From Pseudothermotoga sp. (GTDB taxonomy: Bacteria > Thermotogota > Thermotogae > Thermotogales > DSM-5069), in NCBI GenBank assembly GCA_028276125.1, contig JAPYWY010000046.1:1-9186 (forward strand): 9,186 bases of DNA, given 5' to 3'. Position numbers and translations under genes: made by a program. The notes beneath the pieces are model-generated. The model was not told the origin of the DNA. It did not search any database and saw nothing but the letters and a program-made list of their open reading frames with translations. Below, in pieces: positions 1 to 6,147 of this stretch; position 1 is the first letter of the stretch, and each line of letters starts with the position of its first letter.

Positions 1-1
1 A

Positions 2-88
2 GGCACTGCGATGGTCTTGTTCGTGCTCGCATGGAATCTGGTCGGTGACGCCCTGAGGGATGCGTTCGATCCACGCTTGAGAGGGTGA
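2..88 (+). CDS. C-terminal end of a DppC/OppC-type ABC transporter permease (partial)
   Basis: Only the last 28 codons are present and the gene begins before the window. They encode a hydrophobic stretch (MVLFVLAWNLVGDALR) followed by a polar tail ending in DPRLRG. An NLxGDxLRDxxDPRLR-type end is the usual C-terminus of the DppC/OppC inner-membrane permease of peptide-type ABC importers (BPD_transp_1 family), being the last transmembrane helix plus a short cytoplasmic tail. The stop codon lies just ahead of an OppD/DppD-type ATPase on the same strand, the standard permease-permease-ATPase-ATPase order. The permease assignment rests on this short tail and on context, both of which agree. Confidence 0.8.
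   Translation, partial: GTAMVLFVLAWNLVGDALRDAFDPRLRG
81..88 (+). promoter_or_regulatory. Ribosome binding site that decides the OppD-type start
   Basis: GAGGGTGA resembles the anti-16S consensus GGAGGTGA and ends 5 bases before ATG 94. The earlier in-frame GTG at 85 lies inside this motif and so cannot use it, which favours ATG 94. The next gene has a similar GGTGA placed 6 bases before its own GTG start at 1101. Confidence 0.5.
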
Positions 89-93
89 GCGAG

Positions 94-1104
94 ATGGAGA
101 AGAGTCCCGTACTGAGTGTCAAGAATCTCAAGACATATTTCTATACCGAAGATGGAATAGTAAAAGCGGTCGATGGAGTCGATTTCGATGTCTATCAGGG
201 TGAGACACTGGGAATCGTAGGAGAATCCGGTTGTGGCAAAAGCGTCACAGCTCTCTCCATTCTAAGGATCCTCGATGAGAAAGGCAGGATCGTGGAAGGG
301 CAAGTCTTACTCGACGCAGTCGATCTCACGAAGATCGACGAGCAAGAGATGAGAAAGATCAGGGGAAAGGACATAGCTATCATCTTTCAAGAACCCATGG
401 TGGCACTGAATCCCGTTTTCACCGTAGGCGAACAGATCGTGGAGGCCATCATGCTCCATCAGAAGGTCGATGAGAAAGCGGCAAGGGTCATGGCGATAGA
501 TTTGTTGAGGAAGGTTGGTATACCCGAACCAGAGAAGAGAATAGATCAATACCCACACGAGCTTTCCGGAGGGATGAGGCAGCGCGCGATGATAGCGATG
601 GCACTCTCGTGTAAGCCAAAAGTGTTGATCGCAGACGAGCCGACCACAGCACTCGACGTGACCATCCAGGCTCAGATCATGGAGCTGATGAAAGAGCTGC
701 AAAGAGAGTATGGAATGGCGATCATGCTGATCACCCACGATCTGGGACTCATCGCCGAGAACGCCGATAGGGTTGTCGTCATGTACGCTGGAAAGGTCGT
801 CGAGTACGCGGACGTCAAGACCCTCTTCAACGATCCGAAGCATCCCTACACGTGGGGTTTGCTGCACGCGATTCCAAGGTTAGACATAGAACAGACGCGG
901 TTGTACAACATCCCCGGTGTGGTTCCCGATCCACTGCATTTTCCATCCGGTTGCAAGTTCCATCCGAGGTGTGAGTTCAAAGAAGAAAGGTGTACCAGGG
1001 AGGAACCAGAGTTGATCAAGGTTGGTGAAAACCACACGGTCAGGTGCTTCTTCTGGCAGAAGGTGGACGAAGCAAAGATGAGAAAGGTCGGTGAGTTCAT
1101 GTGA
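94..1104 (+). CDS. OppD/DppD-type peptide ABC importer ATPase
   Basis: This is one of two cytoplasmic ATPase subunits powering a peptide-type (or, in Thermotogota, sometimes oligosaccharide) ABC importer. Taken from ATG 94 it has 336 residues, the usual family length. All nucleotide-binding motifs are intact: Walker A GESGCGKS (43-50), Q-loop Gln 99 in IIFQEP, signature LSGGMRQR (157-164), Walker B VLIADEP with catalytic Glu 182, D-loop TALD, and H-loop His 215. The C-terminal oligo_HPY-type region carries Cys 287, 293, 300 and 318 (C-x5-C-x6-C-x17-C). This spacing is the one known to hold a [4Fe-4S] cluster in a DppD homologue. An alternative GTG start at 85 would overlap the permease stop and add three residues, but it has no properly placed ribosome binding site. 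The gene follows a permease end and overlaps the OppF-type gene by 4 bases, so it is certainly part of an operon. The substrate cannot be read from the ATPase. Confidence 0.95.
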   Translation: MEKSPVLSVKNLKTYFYTEDGIVKAVDGVDFDVYQGETLGIVGESGCGKSVTALSILRILDEKGRIVEGQVLLDAVDLTKIDEQEMRKIRGKDIAIIFQEPMVALNPVFTVGEQIVEAIMLHQKVDEKAARVMAIDLLRKVGIPEPEKRIDQYPHELSGGMRQRAMIAMALSCKPKVLIADEPTTALDVTIQAQIMELMKELQREYGMAIMLITHDLGLIAENADRVVVMYAGKVVEYADVKTLFNDPKHPYTWGLLHAIPRLDIEQTRLYNIPGVVPDPLHFPSGCKFHPRCEFKEERCTREEPELIKVGENHTVRCFFWQKVDEAKMRKVGEFM

Positions 1105-2264
1105 GCGCGATCTTGAGGGTGGAAAACCTCGTGAAATACTTCCCCATAAGGGCTGGAGTCTTCAAGCGCGTTGTAGCTTGGGTCAAAGCCGTGGATGGTG
1201 TGTCGTTCGAGGTCAACGAGGGTGAAACGGTCGGACTCGTTGGTGAATCTGGCTGCGGCAAAACGACGATCGGAATGGTTCTGCTCAGGCTTTACGAACC
1301 GACTTCTGGAAGGATCATCATCAACGATGACGACACGACCTACTACTTCATGCCGACTCTGCGTGCAAGGTCTTACATAAAGAAGACGTACGTCGACAAA
1401 TTCAACACGATGTTGAAGAAGTTTGGTTCAAAGGACGCAGTCCTGAATGCCTTGGAAGGGGTAGACAAGAAGTACGCCGAAATCTTCTTCAACGAGGTTA
1501 ACTCTTCCGTAGGAAAGTTCTGTTCCTCACTGCTTTCCAACATAGATGAGAAACGCAGACAGTTCAGAAAAAACGTTCAAATAGTGTTTCAAGATCCGTA
1601 CAGTTCGCTCAATCCGAGACTCCGCATAAAATCCATCGTGGGTGAAGGCCCCGCCGTTCACAAACTGGTGAAAGGCGAGAAGGAGCTCATAGACAGAGTG
1701 CGCTCGGTACTCGAAGATGTGGGCATAAGCGGTGATTACATGTACAGATTCCCGCACGAATTCTCCGGTGGTCAGAGGCAGAGGATAGGTATCGCGAGGG
1801 CACTCGCTTTGTCTCCAAAACTGGTGATCGCCGATGAGGCAGTCTCAGCTCTGGACGTTTCGATAAGATCGCAGATCATAAACTTGATGAAGGACCTGCA
1901 GCACGAGCACAAGCTCACTTATCTGTTCATCTCGCACGACCTCGCGGTGATAAAGTACGTGAGTGACAGGATCATCGTCATGTACCTGGGAAAAATCGTC
2001 GAAACGGCGGCAAAGAAAGACTTGTTCGACAATCCTTTGCATCCTTACACGAGAGCGCTCATGAGCGCGATACCCATACCCAATCCGAACATCAAGAAAG
2101 AAAGGATCATACTCAAAGGCGACGTCCCCAGTCCCGTCAACCCTCCTTCGGGTTGTAGGTTCCACACACGTTGCTACATGGCGCAGGAGATTTGCTCAAA
2201 AGAAGAACCGCAAATGAGAGAGATCACCCCTGGGCACTGGGTTGCTTGCCACTTCGCAAAATAA
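1101..2264 (+). CDS. OppF/DppF-type peptide ABC importer ATPase with a large insert
   Basis: This is the second ATPase of the importer and probably forms a heterodimer with the preceding one. It starts at GTG within an ATGTGA overlap with the upstream stop, with GGTGA 6 bases ahead. Motifs seen: Walker A GESGCGKT (48-55), Q-loop Gln 164 in VFQDPYSSLNP, signature FSGGQRQR (221-228), Walker B LVIADEA with Glu 246, D-loop SALD, and H-loop His 279. Cys 352, 358, 365 and 383 repeat the C-x5-C-x6-C-x17-C motif of its partner, so it too may bind a [4Fe-4S] cluster. Two features are odd. At 387 residues it is some 50-60 longer than usual, because the segment between the first beta-sheet and the Q-loop is about 64 residues longer than in the neighbouring ATPase. 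The Pro normally following the catalytic Glu is Ala 247. The reading frame is clean through the insert, with no stop or frameshift, so the gene looks functional. A terminator follows directly. Confidence 0.94.
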   Translation: MSAILRVENLVKYFPIRAGVFKRVVAWVKAVDGVSFEVNEGETVGLVGESGCGKTTIGMVLLRLYEPTSGRIIINDDDTTYYFMPTLRARSYIKKTYVDKFNTMLKKFGSKDAVLNALEGVDKKYAEIFFNEVNSSVGKFCSSLLSNIDEKRRQFRKNVQIVFQDPYSSLNPRLRIKSIVGEGPAVHKLVKGEKELIDRVRSVLEDVGISGDYMYRFPHEFSGGQRQRIGIARALALSPKLVIADEAVSALDVSIRSQIINLMKDLQHEHKLTYLFISHDLAVIKYVSDRIIVMYLGKIVETAAKKDLFDNPLHPYTRALMSAIPIPNPNIKKERIILKGDVPSPVNPPSGCRFHTRCYMAQEICSKEEPQMREITPGHWVACHFAK

Positions 2265-2291
2265 AAACCCGGGCGGTGAGCCCGGGTTTTT
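2263..2291. terminator. Bidirectional intrinsic terminator between converging genes
   Basis: A perfect 7-bp GC core (CCCGGGC at 2268-2274 pairing with GCCCGGG at 2280-2286) encloses the 5-base loop GGTGA. It is flanked by AAAAA on the left and TTTTT on the right. Read on either strand it gives a strong hairpin followed by a U tract. It begins inside the OppF-type stop codon and lies 15 bases beyond the solute-binding protein stop, so it serves both operons. Confidence 0.93.
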
Positions 2292-2305
2292 CACCACTCA
2301 GAACT

Positions 2306-4159
2306 TCATTCTTCTTTCCAGAGCCTATAGTAATCAGCGGCTCCCGGCATCATCGGGTTGTAGTACCAACCTTTGACCCAGCTTCTTCTAACGTTGAGAC
2401 TCTGAGGTTCATACAATGCTACGCCGAGCACATGGTTAATGGCAAACTGTTGAACTTTTCGATAGATCTCAGCCCTAATCTTCGGGTCCGTTTCTACGGC
2501 AGCTTGCTCGATCAGCTCATTGCAACTCTTGCCACCCAGTTCAGGTGTGGGTGTGGAGACGAACTTTTTGAAGTTTTCACCCTGGGCAAAGCCATAGGTA
2601 CCAGCGGAGTGGTAGTAAGTCTGGATGAAGTTGTGCGGGTCTGGATAATCCGCGAGCCAACCTATGATGAACGCCGGCAAATAGCCTTGCTTGTAGGAAG
2701 TCAAATATGTTGGCCATTGCTCACCGCGCACCTCGATCTTGAACTTCGGGTTGATCATTTCCACATAGGTCTTTATCATCTCGGCCACAGTTCGTCTCGC
2801 CTCGTTGCCCGTGTTGTAGAGCAGTGTGAGCTTGAATCCCTTCTTCCAAACCTCACCGTTCCATGCTTTCTTGAACTCTTCAGTTGCTTTCGCGATACTG
2901 AACTCGAATTTTGGAAGGTTCGGATCGTACCCCAGCAGGCTACTCGGAAGGTCTGCGGGCACTCTGCTGCCAAGACCACGCAAGACATCCTTGATCACGG
3001 CATCGTAGTTTATGACGTAGGCGAACGCCCTTCTGGCGTGCTCATCGCTGAAGAAATCTGGTGGTATTCCGTTGCCATCGAGCTTGCCAGAACCGATGTA
3101 TTTGCTGTCAGGCTTAACGTTCCAATTGAAGTGCAACGACGTGATGCTTATCACCGGCAGTCCCTTGGTTATGACGACGCCCGGCATATTTTCAACTTGC
3201 GGCAGGTACTGCGATGGTACGGCAGCGAAATCTGCGTCACCTTTTTCGAGCATTGCTCTCCTCGTGGACCATTCCTCGATCGTCCAGATGATGACTCTCT
3301 TGATCTTCGCAGGTCTCCTCCAGTAATCATCGAACCTTTCGAGAATGACCCTCATCTGTGTCCTATCCCACTCTACAAGCTTGAACGGCCCTGTTCCCAT
3401 CGCCTTCGCATAAAGCGGTGATTCTTCCTTTGGAAGGTCCCAGTGCTTCCACCAGGTGTCGGGCTTGCCATCCCAACAACCTTGCTGGATCGCCCACTGC
3501 TTGTTCAAGACCATGCTCCACGTGGAATAGCCGCAGAGGATCGACAGGAACGGACCGAAAGGCCTCGAGAGTTTGAACACCACGTTGTTCCCCTCAACTT
3601 CGATCGCTGGATCGATGTAGTCCGTGTAGACCTTGATCAGTGCATCACGGTATTCTGGAAGCGGCTCCTTCGTGGCTGGATCGAGGATTTCACTAAGGGG
3701 TTTACCAACGATCTTTTCTACGAACTCGTCTAACGAGTAGACTTCAAACAGAGCCTCCCAGAGCATCCACATCGGTCCACCTGCCGGGTCAAACAACAAG
3801 CCACGTTCGAAGCTGTACTCGACATCTTCCGGTGTCAACTCCGCCCCGTTGTGGAACTTGACGCCCTTCCTGATCGGGAACACGTAAGTCTTGCCACCGT
3901 CTTTGATGAGCCCGTTTTCCAGACTCGGTACCGCCGTGGCGAGTCTCGGCGCCATTTGGACGACGCTGTCACCGACGTACTCGATCAGACATTCGTAGAT
4001 CTGCGTCAGAACCTCGCCACTTGCCGTATCGTACGCATAGTGTGGATCAAGCGTGTCTGGCTCACCAATTGTGACAGTGATGATGGTGTCTGGATTCTTG
4101 ACTTCTGCAAAGATCAGTGCCGCCACAGCCAAGATTGCGATGATCCAAAATCTTTTCAT
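2306..4159 (-). CDS. Family 5 extracellular solute-binding protein (peptide/oligosaccharide type)
   Basis: This is the secreted substrate-binding component of a DppA/OppA-type ABC importer (SBP_bac_5), acting outside the inner membrane. From ATG 4159 it has 617 residues. An in-frame codon at 4195 would add 12 residues but lies within the -10 box of the promoter and would spoil the signal peptide. Residues 1-18 (MKRFWIIAILAVAALIFA) form a Sec signal peptide cleaved probably after Ala 18. No lipobox Cys is present, so it is a free rather than lipid-anchored protein. Family hallmarks are EPDTLDPH (33-40), VKFHNGAELTPEDVEYS (100-116), GTGPFKLVEW (255-264) and GWLADYPDPHNF (500-511). It is longer than the roughly 535 residues of E. 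coli DppA, with extra sequence at about 140-185. Cys 57, 209, 228 and 546 could form disulfides. GGGGGG sits 8 bases before the ATG. The gene converges on the peptide-type ATPases and has its own promoter, so pairing with that importer is plausible but unproven. Confidence 0.95.
   Translation of the reverse strand: MKRFWIIAILAVAALIFAEVKNPDTIITVTIGEPDTLDPHYAYDTASGEVLTQIYECLIEYVGDSVVQMAPRLATAVPSLENGLIKDGGKTYVFPIRKGVKFHNGAELTPEDVEYSFERGLLFDPAGGPMWMLWEALFEVYSLDEFVEKIVGKPLSEILDPATKEPLPEYRDALIKVYTDYIDPAIEVEGNNVVFKLSRPFGPFLSILCGYSTWSMVLNKQWAIQQGCWDGKPDTWWKHWDLPKEESPLYAKAMGTGPFKLVEWDRTQMRVILERFDDYWRRPAKIKRVIIWTIEEWSTRRAMLEKGDADFAAVPSQYLPQVENMPGVVITKGLPVISITSLHFNWNVKPDSKYIGSGKLDGNGIPPDFFSDEHARRAFAYVINYDAVIKDVLRGLGSRVPADLPSSLLGYDPNLPKFEFSIAKATEEFKKAWNGEVWKKGFKLTLLYNTGNEARRTVAEMIKTYVEMINPKFKIEVRGEQWPTYLTSYKQGYLPAFIIGWLADYPDPHNFIQTYYHSAGTYGFAQGENFKKFVSTPTPELGGKSCNELIEQAAVETDPKIRAEIYRKVQQFAINHVLGVALYEPQSLNVRRSWVKGWYYNPMMPGAADYYRLWKEE
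4106..4159 (-). other. Sec signal peptide of the solute-binding protein
   Basis: Eighteen codons give a short basic start (MKR), a 12-15 residue hydrophobic core and an IFA|E cleavage site. The absence of Cys after the cleavage site argues against a lipoprotein. The cleavage position is a prediction by eye. Confidence 0.8.
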
Positions 4160-4194
4160 CCTCTCAACCCCCCAAACGAGTGTATTGCACAACA

Positions 4195-4223
4195 ATTATA
4201 CTCCTTCGCTTGCAGAAGATCAA
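4195..4223 (-). promoter_or_regulatory. Sigma-70-type promoter of the solute-binding protein gene
   Basis: On the minus strand, a perfect -10 TATAAT (4200-4195) is preceded at exactly 17 bases by the -35 hexamer TTGATC (4223-4218), which matches TTGACA at four of six positions. Transcription would begin near 4188, leaving a leader of about 28 bases before ATG 4159. The -35 box overlaps the stop codon (4220-4222) of the upstream ATPase gene. No terminator separates the two genes, so some readthrough from upstream is also possible. Confidence 0.8.
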
Positions 4224-4843
4224 AGTGTGAGAAAAACGTCTGCCAGATCTCGAAGATTGTCCGAACGATGGCTCGTGACTACGACGATCTTTCCAACCTT
4301 TTTCTGATTTTTCAGAATCTCAAGCACCATCTCTTTACCAATTTTGTCCAGACCGATCAAAGGTTCATCGAGCAGCAAAAGCACAGGCTCGTGCACCAGA
4401 GCGCAAGCGATGGCAACACGCCTCGCTTCACCTTCCGAGAGCTGAAATGGACTCTTTTCAAGCACGCTGTCCTTAAGGCCTACGTCAAGAACAGCCTTTC
4501 TAACACGTTCCGCGATGTTGTCGAGTCCAAAATTTCTCGCTGAAAAAGCGATCTCCTCGAAAACAGACTCGCAGAAGAACTGATCCTCAGCCCTTTGCAT
4601 CACATAGCCGATCTTTCTGAAACTGCGATGGTCCACGGAATTCCCGTTCAACAGAACAGAACCAGATTGTGGTTTGAGTAAACCTGCCATGAGTTTGAGC
4701 AACGTGGATTTACCGCTGCCGTTTGGACCTTGAACAAGCAACAGTTGGCCGCCTCGTACGGTCACGTTCAAACCGTTGAACAAATTCTTGTTGTTCTCGT
4801 AGCCAAAAACCACATCGATCAAAGTCAGCTCAGAATTCGACAT
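4220..4843 (-). CDS. Short CbiO/EcfA-type ABC ATPase (second of a pair)
   Basis: This is a cytoplasmic ABC ATPase that most resembles the energising subunits of ECF vitamin/metal importers (EcfA, CbiO, BioM). From ATG 4843 it has 207 residues. Motifs seen: Walker A GPNGSGKS (39-46), Q-loop Gln 83 in YVMQRAEDQFF, signature LSEGEARR (135-142), Walker B LLLLDEP with Glu 160, D-loop IGLD, and H-loop His 192. The EDQFF..SVFEEIAF stretch after the Q-loop matches the DDQ(L/I)F..TVEEDVAF pattern of EcfA proteins. A TTG at 4861 could add six residues but has no clear ribosome binding site. The gene overlaps the preceding ATPase gene by 14 bases, which suggests translational coupling and a heterodimer. 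It ends at ADVFLTL, just where the last strands (usually xxDGxIxxxG) should begin, and lacks the C-terminal domain of typical EcfA proteins of about 270-280 residues. No EcfT or S component is in the window, so the transported substrate is unknown. Confidence 0.88.
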   Translation of the reverse strand: MSNSELTLIDVVFGYENNKNLFNGLNVTVRGGQLLLVQGPNGSGKSTLLKLMAGLLKPQSGSVLLNGNSVDHRSFRKIGYVMQRAEDQFFCESVFEEIAFSARNFGLDNIAERVRKAVLDVGLKDSVLEKSPFQLSEGEARRVAIACALVHEPVLLLLDEPLIGLDKIGKEMVLEILKNQKKVGKIVVVTSHRSDNLRDLADVFLTL

Positions 4844-5516
4844 CGTCAAATTGCCGCCCAAGAAATTCGTTCACACTACCATGAAAATCCACACTGCCGT
4901 CGATCATGTGAACCACGGAAGTTGCCAGCTCGAGGAAGACTCTTGGTTCGTGCGTCGAGACGAGTATCGTCTTGCCGATTCTGTTGAGTTCCCTAAGTGC
5001 TTCCTTCAGTTCAGTCACGCCGAAATCGTCCAACATCGATGTGGGTTCATCCAAGAGGAACACTTCCGGCTCAAGCACGTACATCGATGCGACGGCGAGT
5101 TTCTGTGCGGTACCACCCGAGAGCGTGAGCGGGTTGGCAGAACTCTTTTCTGAAAGATTGAACGTTCTCAAGGCTCGATCGACCTTGTTTCGAATACAGT
5201 TTCTGCTCAGTCCGAGGTTCTCCAGACCGAAAGCTATGTCTTCCTCAACCGTCGAGCCAACGATTTGATCGAACGGATTGTGAGACACGTAGCAACAGTA
5301 TTCTCGTAGTTCTTCAGAACCTACAACCCTTCCATTCAAGCGTATGAAACCTGAACGAGCTGGGAGTAATCCGGCCAAGATCTTCAACAACGTCGTCTTT
5401 CCAGAACCGTTCGCACCAACGAGAAGGACAAACGATCCTTTTTCTATTCTCAGACAAATGTTCTTCAAAGTGAAACCGTCAGCGTAACTGAAGCAAACAT
5501 CGCTCAGTTCGAGCAC
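4830..5516 (-). CDS. CbiO/EcfA-type ABC ATPase (first of a pair) with altered Q-loop
   Basis: This 228-residue ATPase is probably the partner of the next gene in an ECF-type importer. Motifs seen: Walker A GANGSGKT (34-41), signature LSGGTAQKL (132-140), Walker B EVFLLDEP with Glu 157, D-loop SMLD, and H-loop His 189. The NPFDQIVGSTVEEDIAFGLENLGL region is very EcfA-like. Two deviations are visible. The position expected to hold the Q-loop Gln (QNPxDQ) is His 79 (VSHNPFDQ), and the signature has Thr where Gln is usual. It starts at GTG 5516, chosen because AAGGTGG (5524-5530) lies 7 bases ahead and the protein then opens with the family-typical LELSDVCFSY. It overlaps the methyltransferase gene by 13 bases and the next ATPase gene by 14. 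The C-terminus includes the MIDGSVDFHGSVNEFL strands missing from its partner but no longer extra domain. The substrate cannot be inferred. Confidence 0.9.
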   Translation of the reverse strand: MLELSDVCFSYADGFTLKNICLRIEKGSFVLLVGANGSGKTTLLKILAGLLPARSGFIRLNGRVVGSEELREYCCYVSHNPFDQIVGSTVEEDIAFGLENLGLSRNCIRNKVDRALRTFNLSEKSSANPLTLSGGTAQKLAVASMYVLEPEVFLLDEPTSMLDDFGVTELKEALRELNRIGKTILVSTHEPRVFLELATSVVHMIDGSVDFHGSVNEFLGRQFDDVEF

Positions 5517-6115
5517 GATTTTGCCACCTTCATGGATTTGTATATTCGGATGCCGCCCTCTTTGTAGAGATCCTCAACGTTTCCAAAGATTTCCTCCATC
5601 GCCCGCTTCACGTAAGAACCACCTTTGTTGTGGTAGGCGACAACCTGCAGTGAACCGCCGTCGTTCAAATGTTCAAAGGTTTCTCTTATCAACCTGAGCA
5701 CCACGCTTTTACCAGCGGCAAGAGGCGGATTCATCAGAACGAGGTCGAACTTCTCATCCTTCCAAGGTTCAAAGAACGCCCCCAACTTTATCGTGACATC
5801 GACGTTGTTTTTCCTCGCGTTCATCTTCGCAAACTCCACTGCCCGTTCGTTGACGTCGCTCATGCAAACTTCCAGATCGGGATATTCAGCTTTCAACACG
5901 ATACCTATCACACCGTAACCGCAACCAAGATCGAGCACTTTCTTACCACGTATCTCACAGTGTTCTATAAGAATTCGGGTCGCTTTGTCGATCTCTCCAA
6001 AGCTGAAAACACCAGAGGGGGTCACGAATTGATAAACCCTACCATTCTTCAACTTCAGTGTAGCCATTTTGACCCTGAGCTCGCTTTTCGGTTTCTCAAC
6101 GTAGTAGTGTTCCAT
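5504..6115 (-). CDS. YbxB/RsmC-type SAM-dependent methyltransferase
   Basis: This 203-residue class I methyltransferase belongs to the MTS (PF05175-type) small-subunit group that includes RsmC, which makes m2G1207 in 16S rRNA, and Bacillus YbxB. Motif I VLDLGCGYG (60-68) binds SAM, the acidic Asp 87 in SDVNERA contacts the ribose, and NPPLAAGK (129-136) is the N-x-P-type catalytic motif of amino-group methyltransferases. The opening EHYYVEKP and the SGVFSFGEID segment match YbxB as I recall it, which fixes the start at ATG 6115 although no Shine-Dalgarno sequence precedes it. Modification of rRNA guanine is an inference from the family and the exact target is not known. The start lies 4 bases after the U tract of a terminator-like hairpin behind ppdK. 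The 3' end overlaps the next gene by 13 bases, making it the first gene of a coupled three-gene set. Confidence 0.9.
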   Translation of the reverse strand: MEHYYVEKPKSELRVKMATLKLKNGRVYQFVTPSGVFSFGEIDKATRILIEHCEIRGKKVLDLGCGYGVIGIVLKAEYPDLEVCMSDVNERAVEFAKMNARKNNVDVTIKLGAFFEPWKDEKFDLVLMNPPLAAGKSVVLRLIRETFEHLNDGGSLQVVAYHNKGGSYVKRAMEEIFGNVEDLYKEGGIRIYKSMKVAKSCSN

Positions 6116-6118
6116 ACG

Positions 6119-6141
6119 AAAAGAAGGGGCCGTGAGGCCCC
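6119..6141 (-). terminator. Terminator-like hairpin after ppdK, inside the methyltransferase leader
   Basis: On the minus strand GGGGCC (6141-6136) pairs with GGCCCC (6131-6126) around a TCAC loop, followed by TTCTTTT (6125-6119). The stem is a perfect 6 bp of G-C pairs and the U tract is interrupted once. It begins 6 bases after the ppdK stop and ends 3 bases before the methyltransferase ATG. It probably ends most ppdK transcripts and would limit expression of the downstream genes by readthrough. Confidence 0.75.
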
Positions 6142-6147
6142 CGTCCT

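Noticed and set aside
2171..3421. A 416-codon plus-strand open frame opposite the solute-binding protein gene
   Set aside because: It lies wholly antisense to a clear family 5 gene and overlaps the OppF end and the terminator. The translation is low-complexity and resembles no protein. It is a by-product of codon bias.
4160..4195. A 12-residue N-terminal extension of the solute-binding protein
   Set aside because: It would start inside the -10 box and place a polar stretch ahead of a standard signal peptide.
4184..4196. Short inverted repeat ATTG-TTGTG-CAAT over the transcription start of the binding protein gene, as a possible operator
   Set aside because: Only 4 bp per arm, with an asymmetric surround. 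This is expected by chance and matches no operator I know.
2..4640. Recurring short string ACTGCGATGG (near 6, 3208 and 4622)
   Set aside because: Ten bases only, in unrelated coding contexts and frames with no shared flanks. Treated as coincidence.
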